Source: Chloroflexota bacterium (GTDB lineage: Bacteria; Chloroflexota; Anaerolineae; B4-G1; SLSP01). From it: a DNA stretch of 64,000 nucleotides. Positions 1-8,734 of this stretch are shown here, one piece after another. The notes below the pieces were generated by a model. The model saw nothing but the letters and a program-made list of their open reading frames with translations, had not been told where the DNA came from and searched no databases. The stretch is from positions 1 to 64,000 of the forward strand of contig JAIOAX010000006.1 in NCBI GenBank assembly GCA_019873645.1. The letters run 5' to 3'. Position 1 is the stretch's first letter. Every line of letters starts with the position of its first letter. Position numbers and translations under genes: made by a program.

Positions 1-320
1 CAGTTTGCCCTACGTTTGTCCGCATTGTAGCGCAAGCTGTCAGCTTGTGGCTCAGGCAAACTGACAGTTTGCCCTACGTTTGTCCGCATTGTAGCGCAGG
101 CTGTCAGCTTGTGGCTCAGGCAAACTGACAGTTTGCCCTACGTTTGTCCGCATTGTAGCGCAGGCTGTCAGCTTGTGGCTCAGGCAAACTGACAGTTTGC
201 CCTACGTTTGTCCGCATTGTAGCGCAAGCTGTCAGCTTGTGGCTCAGGCAAACTGACAGTTTGCCCTACGTTTGTCCGCATTGTAGCGCAGGCTGTCAGC
301 TTGCGCTACGTTCGTCTTGA
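1..320. repeat. 64-bp tandem palindromic repeat array (5 units)
   Basis: Units begin at 1, 65, 129, 193 and 257, an exact 64-bp period; the window edge may cut further units. Each unit holds two near-perfect palindromes, AAGCTGTCAGCTT and CAAACTGACAGTTTG, so the array could form alternating hairpins. Units differ mainly at one position (gcaagctg or gcaggctg). The last unit departs from the consensus after about 300 and runs into the end of the glycosyltransferase gene. There are no variable spacers, so this is not a CRISPR array. A diverged single copy lies at about 62501-62564. Confidence 0.95.
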
Positions 321-1481
321 AGGCCGTGTAGAATTCAACAACGCCGCTTCCCATTGATCCACGGCGGTTTCGATATCGTAATAGCGGCGGATGAAGTGCT
401 GCCCGGCGGTGCCCAGTCGGGTGCGTGCTTCAGGATCCCGCAACAATGCGACCACCGCCTCGGCAAATGCTTCCGGCGTGTCGGCGATGAGAAGATGCTC
501 GCCGGGCGTGGCGCCGATGCCGTGATTACACACCGACGTCGCCACGACCGGCACGCCTGACGCCAGCGCATCCAGAATCTTTTGTAACAACCCGCCGGCG
601 ACCAACAAGGGGGACACGAAGACCGCCGCCGCCCGATACCAGGGCGCCAAATCCTCCACAAAACCGGTCACAAAGCAGTGTGTTCCGTCCGCACGCGCAC
701 GCAACTCCGCCGGCGGCGCGCCGCCGACGATATAAAAACGCGCTTCGGGGACAGCGGCGCGGATGCGCGGCCATACGTGATCGAGGAACCAGGACACGCC
801 GGCGAGGTTATGATCGCGGTTCATCGCCCCGACAAAGAGTACGTTTGGGCCAGCAGGAACGGCAGGAACGATCTGCGGATCAGAGGAGACCGCCGGAGCC
901 AGGGGGAGCAGAAGCCAGGGATGGGCCGGGCAAGCCGCCGTCAGGAGCGCCCGGTCGCCTTCGGAAATAGCCAGGCGCACGGCATAGCGTCGGTAGAGCA
1001 ACGGCTCGAAGCGGCGGTAGACCGCGCCGATAGCCTCAGCCCGCAGCCGCCGCAAGCCGTGGGCATGCGCGGCTTGTTGTTCTTGCAGAAACCAGTTCAC
1101 GTCCTGGGTGCGGAACGAAGCGCGCGGGAGATGCATCCCAAGCAGGATCGCCGCCGTCTGTGTGGTCTCCACATGGACAAAGCCAGGACGCACTTCTCGC
1201 AGCGCGCGCGCCGCCGCACGACGCAACATCCAATAGCTGCGCAGCAAGGCCAGCGGACGCGGCCCCGGTAAAGCGCGATGGTGCGGCACGGTATACACCC
1301 GTTCACAAAGGGCTTCGACATGCGGAAGCAATGCGCGTTCCTCATCCAGGATGCGCGCCACCAGACTCAGCCGGTGTCCACGCCGCCGCATCGCTTCCAT
1401 CAGCCGGAAAAGCGATTCTCCCCCGGCATGGCCGACCGCAGGAGCAGGGAATTGCTTGTAGACGAAGAGAATGTGCGCCAT
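306..1481 (-). CDS. GT4-family glycosyltransferase (GT-B fold)
   Basis: A 391-residue protein that probably transfers a sugar from a nucleotide-sugar donor to a cell-surface glycan or lipid acceptor at the cytoplasmic membrane face. The N-terminus (HILFVYKQFP) and the middle strand NVLFVGAMNRDHN are typical of GT-B enzymes. The C-terminal donor-site segment near residues 292-318 (VAGGLLQKILDALASGVPVV) matches the GT4 pattern found in enzymes that read KILEAMA-G-PVVAT, although the usual first Glu of the EX7E pair is not obvious. The stop codon TAG lies at the edge of the 64-bp repeat array, so the last residues may be repeat-derived. Acceptor and sugar cannot be read from the sequence. It stands alone on this strand, 141 bp downstream of RNase J. 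Confidence 0.8.
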   Translation of the reverse strand: MAHILFVYKQFPAPAVGHAGGESLFRLMEAMRRRGHRLSLVARILDEERALLPHVEALCERVYTVPHHRALPGPRPLALLRSYWMLRRAAARALREVRPGFVHVETTQTAAILLGMHLPRASFRTQDVNWFLQEQQAAHAHGLRRLRAEAIGAVYRRFEPLLYRRYAVRLAISEGDRALLTAACPAHPWLLLPLAPAVSSDPQIVPAVPAGPNVLFVGAMNRDHNLAGVSWFLDHVWPRIRAAVPEARFYIVGGAPPAELRARADGTHCFVTGFVEDLAPWYRAAAVFVSPLLVAGGLLQKILDALASGVPVVATSVCNHGIGATPGEHLLIADTPEAFAEAVVALLRDPEARTRLGTAGQHFIRRYYDIETAVDQWEAALLNSTRPSRRT

Positions 1482-1622
1482 AAATGTTTTTTGTCAGCAG
1501 ATGAAGCAGATTGAGCAGATTTATGCGACAATTGCAACTAATCCGTTCAAATCCGTTTAATCTGTTGACATGCATTCTCATCCTGGGTGGAATACGTAGC
1601 TCATAATGTCTGCTGATAAAAA
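1482..1622. repeat. Spacer with inverted CTGCTGA repeats
   Basis: The spacer between RNase J and the GT4 gene contains inverted copies of a tgtcagcagat/tctgctgataaa motif at its two ends, with atc-cgtt-type short repeats between them. A similar tgcctgctgacaaat string occurs near 33680. It could form a long weak hairpin. No gene is seen. Confidence 0.5.
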
Positions 1623-3275
1623 TTACCCCAGCGGCACCGCCACGACGATCATCTCCGGGCGGCTTTGTACCTGCTCATAGAAGAAGTTCGACAACGCGCG
1701 TTCAACGGCCCGCTCGATATCCGCCTGTGAGGTAGCGCCACGTGTGGCTTGCAGCGTCTGCTGGATGAGCGGATAGGCGCGCGCAATCAAGACATCGAGG
1801 ACCTCCGCTGCGGCTACCCCCCGCGCGGTAATGCGCGGCTCCCCGATCAACCCGCCTTGCCGACGGTTGTAGGTGAAGACCACACTGCACACACCCGAGG
1901 CGGCCAGCGCTTCGCGGTCTTGAATAATCTGTGAGCTAACCGCATCGCCAACCAGGGTACCGTCCACAAAAACATAGCCTCCCGGCACCCGCTCGCCAAC
2001 TTCCAGGCTATCTTGCGAAAAGCGCAGGATGTAGCCATTTTCCACGACCGCGATGTTCTGACGGGGTATGCCGACTTCCTGGGCCAGCAGCGCGTGTTGC
2101 TTCAGGTGGCGCAATTCACCGTGAATAGGCACGAAAAATTTAGGGCGCAGGAGACTGAGCAACATCTTTTGCTCTTCTTGACTGGCATGCCCGGAAACAT
2201 GCACCGGCGCGACGGGATGGTAGACAACGTTCGCGCCTTTCTGAAAGAGACGGTTGATGACACGGTGTACGGTTTCTTCGTTACCGGGGATAGTGTGGGA
2301 TGAGAGTATCACCGTATCGCCGGGCACAATGCGCAACGAGGGATGGCGGGCAATCGCCAACCGCCCCATAATCGAGTGCGGCTCACCCTGCGCGCCGGTG
2401 GCAATGATCGCAACCTGATGCGGCGGCAAGCGGTTGATGTCCTGCAAAGGCAACAGGAGATCATCGGGCACATTCAGGTATCCCAGGCGGCGGGCCATTT
2501 TGACGTTCTTGAGCATAGTGGTGCCGGCGATCGCTACCTTGCGCCCAAAAGTGCGGGCCACATCCATCACCTGCTGGATACGGGAGATGAGCGAGGCGAA
2601 CGTCGCCACAATAACGCGGCCATTGGCCTGGCGAAAAACGTCGGACAATGCGACGTTGAGGCTAGACTCAGAAGGCGTCGTACCCGGATCGGTGGCGTTG
2701 GTACTGTCGGCAAGCAACACCAGCACCCCGCGTCGGTTGAACTCGGCCAGTTTGGCAATATCGCTGGGCCAGCCATCTACGGGGGTATGATCCATCTTGT
2801 AGTCCCCACTGTGGACGACGAGACCCAACGGGGTGTCAATACCCAGCCCAACGGCGTCGGGGATGCTGTGACAGACGTGATACGGCTCGACGGTGAACGG
2901 CCCCAGGTGGATAGTGTCGCCGGGTTCCATCGGCTGAAGTTTGACCCGTTTTTGCAGATCGCGGTTCAGCTTGACCTCGATCAACCCGCGCGTCAGCGTG
3001 GTGGCATAAACCGGCGCGTTGAACTCCTGTAAGAAATGCGGCAACGCGCCGATATGGTCTTCGTGTCCGTGGGTGATGATGATGCCCCGAATACGGTCTT
3101 CTTTGCCCCGGAGATAGCGGTAGTCCGGGATGATGTAATCCACACCCGGCATATCGCTTTCCGGGAACATCATCCCGACATCCACAATCAGGATGTTGCG
3201 CCCGTATTCCAGCGCCAGCATATTTTTGCCGACTTCCCCCAAGCCGCCCAGGGGGACGATTTGTAGCTTTTCCAT
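1623..3275 (-). CDS. rnj: Ribonuclease J
   Basis: A 550-residue cytoplasmic 5'-3' exonuclease/endonuclease of the metallo-beta-lactamase, beta-CASP superfamily, used in mRNA decay and rRNA maturation. The zinc motif HGHEDH lies at residues 69-74, with the family-typical start (IVPLGGLGEVGKNM) and the SGH-like stretch HVSGHASQEEQ in the C-terminal half, followed by PVHGE-type residues (FVPIHGELRH). Length matches RNase J1/J2 (about 550-560). The C-terminal oligomerisation domain is present (FFYEQVQSRPEMIVV). The start at 3275 gives the canonical N-terminus. It is monocistronic by position: the IS remnant lies upstream and the GT4 gene downstream. Function is secure; J1 versus J2 is not meaningful here. 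Confidence 0.96.
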   Translation of the reverse strand: MEKLQIVPLGGLGEVGKNMLALEYGRNILIVDVGMMFPESDMPGVDYIIPDYRYLRGKEDRIRGIIITHGHEDHIGALPHFLQEFNAPVYATTLTRGLIEVKLNRDLQKRVKLQPMEPGDTIHLGPFTVEPYHVCHSIPDAVGLGIDTPLGLVVHSGDYKMDHTPVDGWPSDIAKLAEFNRRGVLVLLADSTNATDPGTTPSESSLNVALSDVFRQANGRVIVATFASLISRIQQVMDVARTFGRKVAIAGTTMLKNVKMARRLGYLNVPDDLLLPLQDINRLPPHQVAIIATGAQGEPHSIMGRLAIARHPSLRIVPGDTVILSSHTIPGNEETVHRVINRLFQKGANVVYHPVAPVHVSGHASQEEQKMLLSLLRPKFFVPIHGELRHLKQHALLAQEVGIPRQNIAVVENGYILRFSQDSLEVGERVPGGYVFVDGTLVGDAVSSQIIQDREALAASGVCSVVFTYNRRQGGLIGEPRITARGVAAAEVLDVLIARAYPLIQQTLQATRGATSQADIERAVERALSNFFYEQVQSRPEMIVVAVPLG

Positions 3276-3330
3276 GAAGCTACCTTATATCATATTTCAA
3301 GGGGCATGTCAAACAGAAGTAGGTAGGGCT

Positions 3331-4201
3331 CAGGGCTTTTCAAAGTTCAAATAGAGAGATAAAACATAGTAAAATGCTGGAGGTGTGCTATGAGTGGGCA
3401 AATTCATCCTCAAAGCATTCTGGGGCGGATTATCGCTATGGTTCCTGATCCGCGAAGCCAACAGGGACGAATTTATCCACTGGCTGCTATTCTGGGGCTA
3501 CTACTGCCAGGAGTACTGGAAGGGGGAGCTTCCCTGCGGGGGATATGGCTAAGAGGGAAAGAGCATTGGCAAGCGTTGCTGGCAACACCGGGGGTCGTGG
3601 GGGTTCCCGACCCTCCGGAACTAACCACCGTGTGATATGTACTGCAGCACGTAGATGCCGAACGCCTGGAACAGGCCTTAGGAATCTGGGCTGCGGAGGA
3701 AGAGGGGGTGTATGGATGGGAAGTATCTGCAGGGCAGTCGGCGAGCAGGGAAGCGGGCCCTTCAGTTTTAGCCATAGCGGGGCAAAGGAGCAGACAGGTT
3801 CGGATTCATGAGGAATACGATTGGCTTGGGGTGACCGTCTGTGGGCGAATTCGGCGGCGTCGGTGGCGCAAGGATGGGAGTCCGGCAGGGGTGGAAGAGG
3901 TGGTCTGGGTATCCGGTGCGCCGGTGGAGAAGGCCATACCCCAGCAGGTGCAACAGTAGTTACGGGAGCACTGGAGCATAGAGAACCGGGTATTTCGGGT
4001 ACGGGATGTCAGTTATCAGGAGGACCGCTTACACGGACGCAAGATAGGTCTAGGGCTGGCAGCACTCCGAAACGGTGGGATGAACATCATCCGCCGGTTG
4101 GAGTAGCAGTATATCCCAGATGCCTGGCGGGATTTTTCCACATGCCAGGAGCGTCTTCCCTGGCTGTTAAGCCGCCCGTGTTAGAACTTTGAAAAGCCCT
4201 G
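3331..4201 (+). mobile_element. Decayed ISAs1-family insertion sequence with 18-bp terminal inverted repeats
   Basis: The string CAGGGCTTTTCAAAGTTC at 3331-3348 recurs as a perfect inverted copy at 4184-4201, framing about 870 bp. Just outside, tagggct and gccctat extend the similarity with one gap, so no clear target duplication can be named. The interior encodes fragments of an ISAs1/H-repeat-type DDE transposase. Full elements of this family are normally longer (about 1.2-1.3 kb), so the middle has been deleted as well as mutated. It is a relic, but the intact ends might still be mobilised in trans. Confidence 0.88.
3390..4107 (+). pseudogene. ISAs1-family transposase remnant
   Basis: The N-terminal fragment (3390-3635) reads like the DDE_Tnp_1-associated domain: VPDPRSQQGRIYPLAAIL and GGASLRGIW. 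A later frame ends at an in-frame TAG near 3957. Translation across it gives LREHWSIENRVFRVRDVSYQ, then a QEDR segment and an ALRN-GGMNIIRRLE end, the classic C-terminal block of ISAs1 transposases, stopping at 4107. The reading frame is broken by stops and frameshifts, and the central catalytic part is mostly missing. It cannot make a functional transposase. Confidence 0.85.
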
Positions 4202-4218
4202 GCCCTATCTTTGTGTTG

Positions 4219-4246
4219 TTGAGCTGAGAAAAAAACATGATACAAT
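4219..4246 (+). promoter_or_regulatory. Candidate sigma70-type promoter
   Basis: TTGAGC (4219-4224) and TACAAT (4241-4246) are separated by 16 bp, immediately outside the right end of the IS remnant. It would transcribe a short truncated ORF and then the GT-C gene at 4365. Assigned by consensus match only. Confidence 0.4.
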
Positions 4247-4272
4247 GAGAATGTATGTAAAGGAATGTAACT

Positions 4273-4344
4273 ATGCAAATCAGAGACATCGTCTGGCTTC
4301 CTGTTGGTCAATGTTTGGTTAAACGAACGGCTTCAGCAAGTTAA
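4273..4344 (+). pseudogene. 23-codon remnant, perhaps of a small toxin-like gene
   Basis: The ORF MQIRDIVWLP... followed by a stop after 23 residues resembles the opening of small BrnT/DUF4258-like toxin proteins, which often begin with a similar IRDIIWLP string. The rest of the family sequence is absent. It may be a truncated gene end or a chance leader peptide. The assignment rests on memory of the family start and is weak. Confidence 0.22.
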
Positions 4345-4364
4345 AATGCCTGCTTAAGGCCGGA

Positions 4365-6143
4365 ATGAAGCATGTAAAGGTATCTCTCCAATCTGTTCTT
4401 ACGTGTTCTGTATTCTATCTGTGCCTCATCCTCGGCGTGTACACCGCGCTGCTTCTGCCCACGCTTAACCGTCAGGGCATCTCCTGGGATGAACAAACCG
4501 ACATTGACATCGCCCGCGCCTACCTGAAGCCCGGCGGTTGGCTCAGCGGCTCGAACGCCGATCCCAGTCAGACGCGCCTGCCGATGGCCGTCGTCGCCGG
4601 CGTATATATGTTGCTGCGTACCGACGATCTGATGACGGCGCGCGTCGTCAGTTATCTCGTAGGGGCGCTGACCATCGTGGGTGTGTATGGCGTCGGCAAG
4701 CGCGACTTCGATGTCAAAACCGGCTTGCTCGCCGCTGCACTCCTCGCCACAAGCCCTTTTTACCTCTCGTTTGCCAGGGTAGCCTTCACGGAAACCGATA
4801 TTTTCGTGGCTTGCGCCTTTGTGTGGCTGTGGGCGGCGCTCTCCTACCTGCGGGAAAAGGGGACGCTGGGATGGGCAGCCATCGCCGCCCTCGCCCTGGG
4901 GTTGGCGCTCTCCGGCAAGTTCACCGTCATTGTGATTTTCCCGGCAATCATCTTTCACATCTTATCCTGCGCCCGCACCAGCCCGACTACCCGACTAACG
5001 ACTACCCGACTAACCTCCCGTGAGCTACGCAACGGCATAGCGATTCTGACACTGATGAGCGCCGCGATCTTCCTGGGCTGGCTCAACCTCCACAGCCTCA
5101 AACCCGAATGGCGCGAAGAAGTATTGCTGCGCTTCCACTTCATCCTGGCTTTGGTGGGATGGGTTGCGGCGCTGGTCTGGGCGGTGCGGCATCGCAACCA
5201 GACCACTTCCCCGTTGCTGAGGGTAGGATTCGTGCTCACGCTGGCCCTGGGGACATTTATGGTTGTCCCACCGGAGCACCTCACCAATCCCAACATCATC
5301 GGCAGCCTGTTCGACAGATTCGACCGCGAGATGCAATGGAACCCGGCCTTCATGGGCGAAGCCGCCATCTTGCATCTGGCGTGTGTGCTTTTTAAGTCCA
5401 GTCCGTTGATCGGCGCGGGGTTGTTGGCGAGCGTGGTCGCGGTGGCCTGGCAATGGAAGACCCGCCGCGCCATCCGCTTGCCGGTGTTGACGGTGGGCTG
5501 CTATTTCCTGGGGCTGATCTTGCTGCCGCTGGCGCAGACGTTCTACATGATGCCGCTGTTGCCGCTTCTGGCGCTGCTCGCGGCGGATCAATGGCTGCGT
5601 TGGGTATCCCGGTGGCGAAAAACGGCGCTGGGATTTGGTGCTGTAGCCACGCTCGTGCTTTGCGTTGATCTTATTTTGTGCTATCCTGATTTCAACCTGA
5701 ACGGCTATCAGTGGGTGGGCGCGCGTTATATCGGCAATCGCGCCACCATCGGCTATCGCAGTATCGTCCAGACGCCGTCGGACGGCGTACAGCAGACGGT
5801 GCAATGGGTCAACGCCAACGCGCGTGAGGGCGCGCGGGTGGTGGTGTATGCGTATCCCTGGCACATTGTCGAAGCAGCATGTCCCGATCCTCGCGTTCGC
5901 TTCATACGGGGGCAATACAATTCGGTACGCCTGCGCCCGGATTATGTGATTGTGCACATCAATCACACCATCCGCCAGAGTTGGGCGACCTATTTTACCG
6001 GCGATGTCAACATCACGCGCGGAGAGAGCATCTTCTGGGAACCTTACGATGCTGAATGGCTGCACAGCCACTATACCAAAGTTGCTACCGTCCCCAGAGC
6101 CTTTGGGATTGAGATGGCAAGTGTATGGGAGAGAAATCCTTGA
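4365..6143 (+). CDS. GT-C family membrane glycosyltransferase (PMT/ArnT-like)
   Basis: A 592-residue polytopic membrane protein. The first outward loop carries the acidic pair in ISWDEQTDID (about residue 40), the signature of lipid-phosphosugar-dependent GT-C transferases such as dolichyl-phosphate-mannose mannosyltransferases. About ten hydrophobic segments follow, then a soluble C-terminal part from about residue 450. It probably adds a sugar to a lipid or protein acceptor outside the membrane. Residues about 204-219 (TSPTTRLTTTRLTSRE) are encoded by a short degenerate tandem repeat (cccgactaac-like) at about 4976-5020, placed in a loop between membrane segments; this looks like a spacer-type repeat that entered the gene in frame. 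Substrate unknown. Confidence 0.8.
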   Translation: MKHVKVSLQSVLTCSVFYLCLILGVYTALLLPTLNRQGISWDEQTDIDIARAYLKPGGWLSGSNADPSQTRLPMAVVAGVYMLLRTDDLMTARVVSYLVGALTIVGVYGVGKRDFDVKTGLLAAALLATSPFYLSFARVAFTETDIFVACAFVWLWAALSYLREKGTLGWAAIAALALGLALSGKFTVIVIFPAIIFHILSCARTSPTTRLTTTRLTSRELRNGIAILTLMSAAIFLGWLNLHSLKPEWREEVLLRFHFILALVGWVAALVWAVRHRNQTTSPLLRVGFVLTLALGTFMVVPPEHLTNPNIIGSLFDRFDREMQWNPAFMGEAAILHLACVLFKSSPLIGAGLLASVVAVAWQWKTRRAIRLPVLTVGCYFLGLILLPLAQTFYMMPLLPLLALLAADQWLRWVSRWRKTALGFGAVATLVLCVDLILCYPDFNLNGYQWVGARYIGNRATIGYRSIVQTPSDGVQQTVQWVNANAREGARVVVYAYPWHIVEAACPDPRVRFIRGQYNSVRLRPDYVIVHINHTIRQSWATYFTGDVNITRGESIFWEPYDAEWLHSHYTKVATVPRAFGIEMASVWERNP

Positions 6144-6151
6144 TAAAGCTG

Positions 6152-6160
6152 TGCTATAAT
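6152..6160 (+). promoter_or_regulatory. Extended -10 element before a toxin-antitoxin-like group
   Basis: TGCTATAAT (TGnTATAAT) lies 12 bp downstream of the end of the GT-C gene and 33 bp upstream of the first small ORF. No good -35 is seen, as is usual for extended -10 promoters. Confidence 0.45.
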
Positions 6161-6192
6161 TAAAAAGAGAGATGAAGCAAACGGAGCATCCT

Positions 6193-6360
6193 ATGACCTA
6201 TTATGTACTTGTTGAAGGTGGGCAAAAAAGCACCTACAGGGCCACGGTACTGGGTATGCCGGATTGTGTTGCGAATGGGAGAACGCGCCAGGAGGTGCTG
6301 CAAGCTGTCCGGCAGACTCTTAAAGCACGGTTGGCGCAGGCAGAGATAGTCCCCCATTGA
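6193..6360 (+). CDS. Small HicB-like protein
   Basis: A 55-residue protein. The pattern YRATVLGMPDCVANGRTRQE, then a helix rich in A, V and L, resembles the N-terminal fold of HicB antitoxins (partly degraded RNase H-like), but the DNA-binding tail is missing. The start at 6193 is chosen because GGAG lies 7 bp upstream; an in-frame ATG at 6172 would add seven residues. It is followed by a 40-residue antitoxin-like ORF and a broken PIN toxin, so it belongs to a stability-module group. Its own role is uncertain. Confidence 0.5.
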   Translation: MTYYVLVEGGQKSTYRATVLGMPDCVANGRTRQEVLQAVRQTLKARLAQAEIVPH

Positions 6361-6379
6361 ACTGGAAGAAACCTCATCC

Positions 6380-6502
6380 ATGAGTGAAAATCCCTGGCTG
6401 AAGTTTGCCGGCGTCTTCAGAGATAATCCTTTGTTTGAGGACATGCAGACAGAAATTGCAGCCTATCGTCAAGAACTTGACGCAGACAATCTGACCCTAT
6501 GA
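6380..6502 (+). CDS. Short antitoxin-like protein paired with PIN toxin
   Basis: A 40-residue ORF beginning MSENPWLKFAGVF and ending in an acidic helix (YRQELDADN). Proteins that start NPWLKFAGMF and contain EIAAYRRELD commonly sit directly before PIN-domain toxins; I infer the VapB-like role from that. It overlaps the next gene by four bases (ATGA), indicating translational coupling. Confidence 0.6.
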   Translation: MSENPWLKFAGVFRDNPLFEDMQTEIAAYRQELDADNLTL

Positions 6503-6922
6503 CCTTGTATGTGCTCGATACCGACCATGTGTCGCTTTTTCAGCGTGGTCATCCTATAGTCCTGCAGCGTCTTTCTTCAGTATCGCCTGCCAGTCTTGCG
6601 GTGAACGATTATCACGGTTGAAGAGCAAATGCGTGGTTGGCTCAGTGTGATCCGCAATGCAGAGACAACGGCGAAACTTGTATCTGCCTATGCCAGTTTC
6701 CATATCGCCTTAGATTATTTCAAGAGTGTGCAAGTGTTGGATTTTGACCAGATGGCCTGTGTTTCCTATGAGGCGTTGCGGCGGCAAAAATTGTGTATTG
6801 GTACGCAAGATTTGCGTATCGCCGCTATCGTGCTTTCAATAGGGGGCCTATTGATCACGCGCAATCAGCGTGATTTCGCGCCTATACCAGGGTTAAAATT
6901 GCAAGATTGGACGGCGCCATAA
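6499..6922 (+). pseudogene. VapC-like PIN-domain toxin, frameshifted
   Basis: The first frame starts MTLYVLDTDHVSLFQRGHP, the PIN opening with its acidic residue, and stops after AVNDYHG near 6621. One base over, the frame continues TIITVEEQMRGWLS, runs through the second acidic region (GTQDLRIAAI) and ends LLITRNQRDFAPIPGL, the standard PIN C-terminus. A single-base shift near 6600-6620 therefore splits an otherwise complete ribonuclease of about 140 residues. Either the toxin is inactivated or the base is a sequencing error. The antitoxin-like gene upstream is intact. Confidence 0.85.
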
Positions 6923-6952
6923 TCGGCCAATCCATAGTCGAGAAGCGATAAT

Positions 6953-7987
6953 ATGGCTTCTTATCCTTTACCTGACATAATGAGACGCGCCGACGGTTCG
7001 GCGCGTTTTGCCTATGTCACGCTGCTCATGCTCAACGACAATTACCTGCCCGGCGTGCTTACGCTGGCCTACGGTCTGCGTCGCCAAAAGACGCAGGCCG
7101 ACCTGGTATGCCTGGTTACGCCGCAGATCACGGCAGAGGCGCGCACTGCGTTAGCACTGCTGTTCGATCATGTCGTTGAAGTCGAGCCGCTCTTTGTCCC
7201 TTACAAACGCCGACAGGCGCGGCAGTACATCCCCTACGTCTTCACGCGCATGCACATGCTTCGTCTCGGCGCCGATGGCGATCTGGGGCTGCGCTACGAG
7301 AAGCTCGTGGCCCTCGACGCCGACGTGTTGCCGATCAAACATTACGATCATCTGTTCACGCTCAATGCCCCGGCGGGCATCCTCAATGAGTCCAAGACTC
7401 ATTTCCTGGACTACGACGCCGCTGGAAAGTACATCATCCCGCCTGGCGTGGCGCGCGATGGCACATGGCGCTGGCATGAGGTCTACAATCCCCTCTGTCC
7501 GCACGGACACCCCATCCCGCAAACCATCACCGACCGCGTGAAAGACGATCCGACCAACATGGGCGTGAACAGCGCGCTCATTGTCGTACAACCTTCTGTG
7601 GAAGAGTTTGTTGCCGTCACAGCCGACTTGCAACGGCCTGAAACCTTGCGCTACGTCGGCGATCTGTTTGAATGGCCCGACATGCAATATCTCACTATGC
7701 GCTGGTCGGGTACGTGGACCAATGTGGACATCCGTTTTTGCGGCTTCAGCGGCTACCCCAACCTCGCGGTGCTGTTCGGCACGCACTACGCCGGCCTCAA
7801 ACCCTGGCACTTCCACAAAGCGCAAGCGATGGCGCGCTATAGCCGCTTTGAGGATTTTCAGTATTGGTTCAAGCAGTACACGGCGATGGTGACACGCGCT
7901 TATCCAAAGCTGCAAAAGGTCAAACGCCTGGCGTGGCTCCTGGAACAGATTCGAGCCCTCAAGTCCTATGGTACCATTGGCGGCTAG
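6953..7987 (+). CDS. GT8-family glycosyltransferase (glycogenin/galactinol-synthase-like)
   Basis: A 344-residue GT-A enzyme. It shows the manganese-binding DAD within KLVALDADVLPI (about residue 121), the N-terminal strand AYVTLLMLNDNYLPGVLTLA, and the C-terminal GTHYAGLKPWHF, matching the GT8 HxxGxxKPW motif. Family members transfer glucose or galactose from UDP-sugar to glycogenin, inositol or LPS. No glycogenin tyrosine can be assigned. It overlaps the endonuclease V gene by 20 bp, implying co-transcription. The acceptor is unknown; a role in surface glycan or storage polymer is inference. Confidence 0.82.
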   Translation: MASYPLPDIMRRADGSARFAYVTLLMLNDNYLPGVLTLAYGLRRQKTQADLVCLVTPQITAEARTALALLFDHVVEVEPLFVPYKRRQARQYIPYVFTRMHMLRLGADGDLGLRYEKLVALDADVLPIKHYDHLFTLNAPAGILNESKTHFLDYDAAGKYIIPPGVARDGTWRWHEVYNPLCPHGHPIPQTITDRVKDDPTNMGVNSALIVVQPSVEEFVAVTADLQRPETLRYVGDLFEWPDMQYLTMRWSGTWTNVDIRFCGFSGYPNLAVLFGTHYAGLKPWHFHKAQAMARYSRFEDFQYWFKQYTAMVTRAYPKLQKVKRLAWLLEQIRALKSYGTIGG

Positions 7988-8705
7988 GCTGACCCTCAAG
8001 ATTTCCCACCCCTGGAATCTCGATCCACCGGCGGCCATCGCCCTGCAACGCGAATTGGCGGCCCGTGTCGTGCGCACGGGCGGACTGGATCATGTGCAGA
8101 CGGTCGCCGGCGTGGATGCCGGTTATCGGGAGGGCCGCGCCTGCGCCGCCGTCGTTGTGCTCAGCTTCCCCGGCCTGGATATTCTGGAATACGTCACGGC
8201 GGAACGTCCTGTGGACTACCCTTACGTGCCCGGCCTGCTTAGCTTCCGCGAGGCGCCTGCCGCGCTTGAGGCTCTCGCCAGATTGAACCGTGTACCTGAT
8301 TTGTTGATCTGCGATGGGCAGGGCATCGCGCACCCCCGGCGTCTGGGTATCGCCAGCCATATCGGCGTGCTGGTTGATCTCCCGACCATCGGCTGCGCCA
8401 AGAGCTTGCTGGTCGGACAGTACGCGGAGCCGCCGCGGGAACCGGGACACTTCACCTTTTTGTACGACAGCGACGAAGTCATCGGGGCGGTGGTGCGCAT
8501 GCGCGCCGGCGTCAAACCGGTTTTCGTCTCCATCGGGCATCGCGTCAGTCTGGAAGCTGCCATCCGCATGATCCTCGCCTGTGGACGCGGCTATCGGCTG
8601 CCGGAACCGACACGCTGGGCCGACAAGATTGCCGGCGGCGCCAGGCTGCCCCTGGCGTGGCAGGCCGTCGAAAACGGCACGCAACTCATTCTGCCCGGCC
8701 TGTGA
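7968..8705 (+). CDS. nfi: Endonuclease V (deoxyinosine 3' endonuclease)
   Basis: A 245-residue DNA-repair nuclease that cuts the second phosphodiester 3' to deoxyinosine. Family motifs in order: VAGVDAGY (first catalytic Asp), YPYVPGLLSFREAPA (the Tyr wedge and the catalytic Glu), LLICDGQGIAHPRRLGIASH (catalytic Asp and the His), and IGCAKSLLVG (conserved Lys). Length agrees with bacterial Nfi (about 220-240). The annotated start overlaps the GT8 gene by 20 bp; a start a few codons later cannot be excluded. A repeat-derived hairpin downstream may end the transcript. Confidence 0.95.
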   Translation: MVPLAARLTLKISHPWNLDPPAAIALQRELAARVVRTGGLDHVQTVAGVDAGYREGRACAAVVVLSFPGLDILEYVTAERPVDYPYVPGLLSFREAPAALEALARLNRVPDLLICDGQGIAHPRRLGIASHIGVLVDLPTIGCAKSLLVGQYAEPPREPGHFTFLYDSDEVIGAVVRMRAGVKPVFVSIGHRVSLEAAIRMILACGRGYRLPEPTRWADKIAGGARLPLAWQAVENGTQLILPGL

Positions 8706-8734
8706 GCACAGGGGGGCTCCTGGGTGTCTTGGCA

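Noticed and set aside
1-320. CRISPR array
   Set aside because: The period is constant and the whole 64-bp unit is repeated without variable spacers; no cas genes are near.
4219-4364. A riboswitch or tRNA in the spacer before the GT-C gene
   Set aside because: No conserved riboswitch core or cloverleaf could be drawn; only a promoter-like sequence and a truncated ORF are visible.
5025-6071. Long minus-strand frames opposite real genes (for example here, 7151-8077, 9351-10457, 15362-16783 and 56752-58233)
   Set aside because: They mirror GC-rich coding sequence on the other strand, are Arg/Gly/His-rich and show no family motifs.
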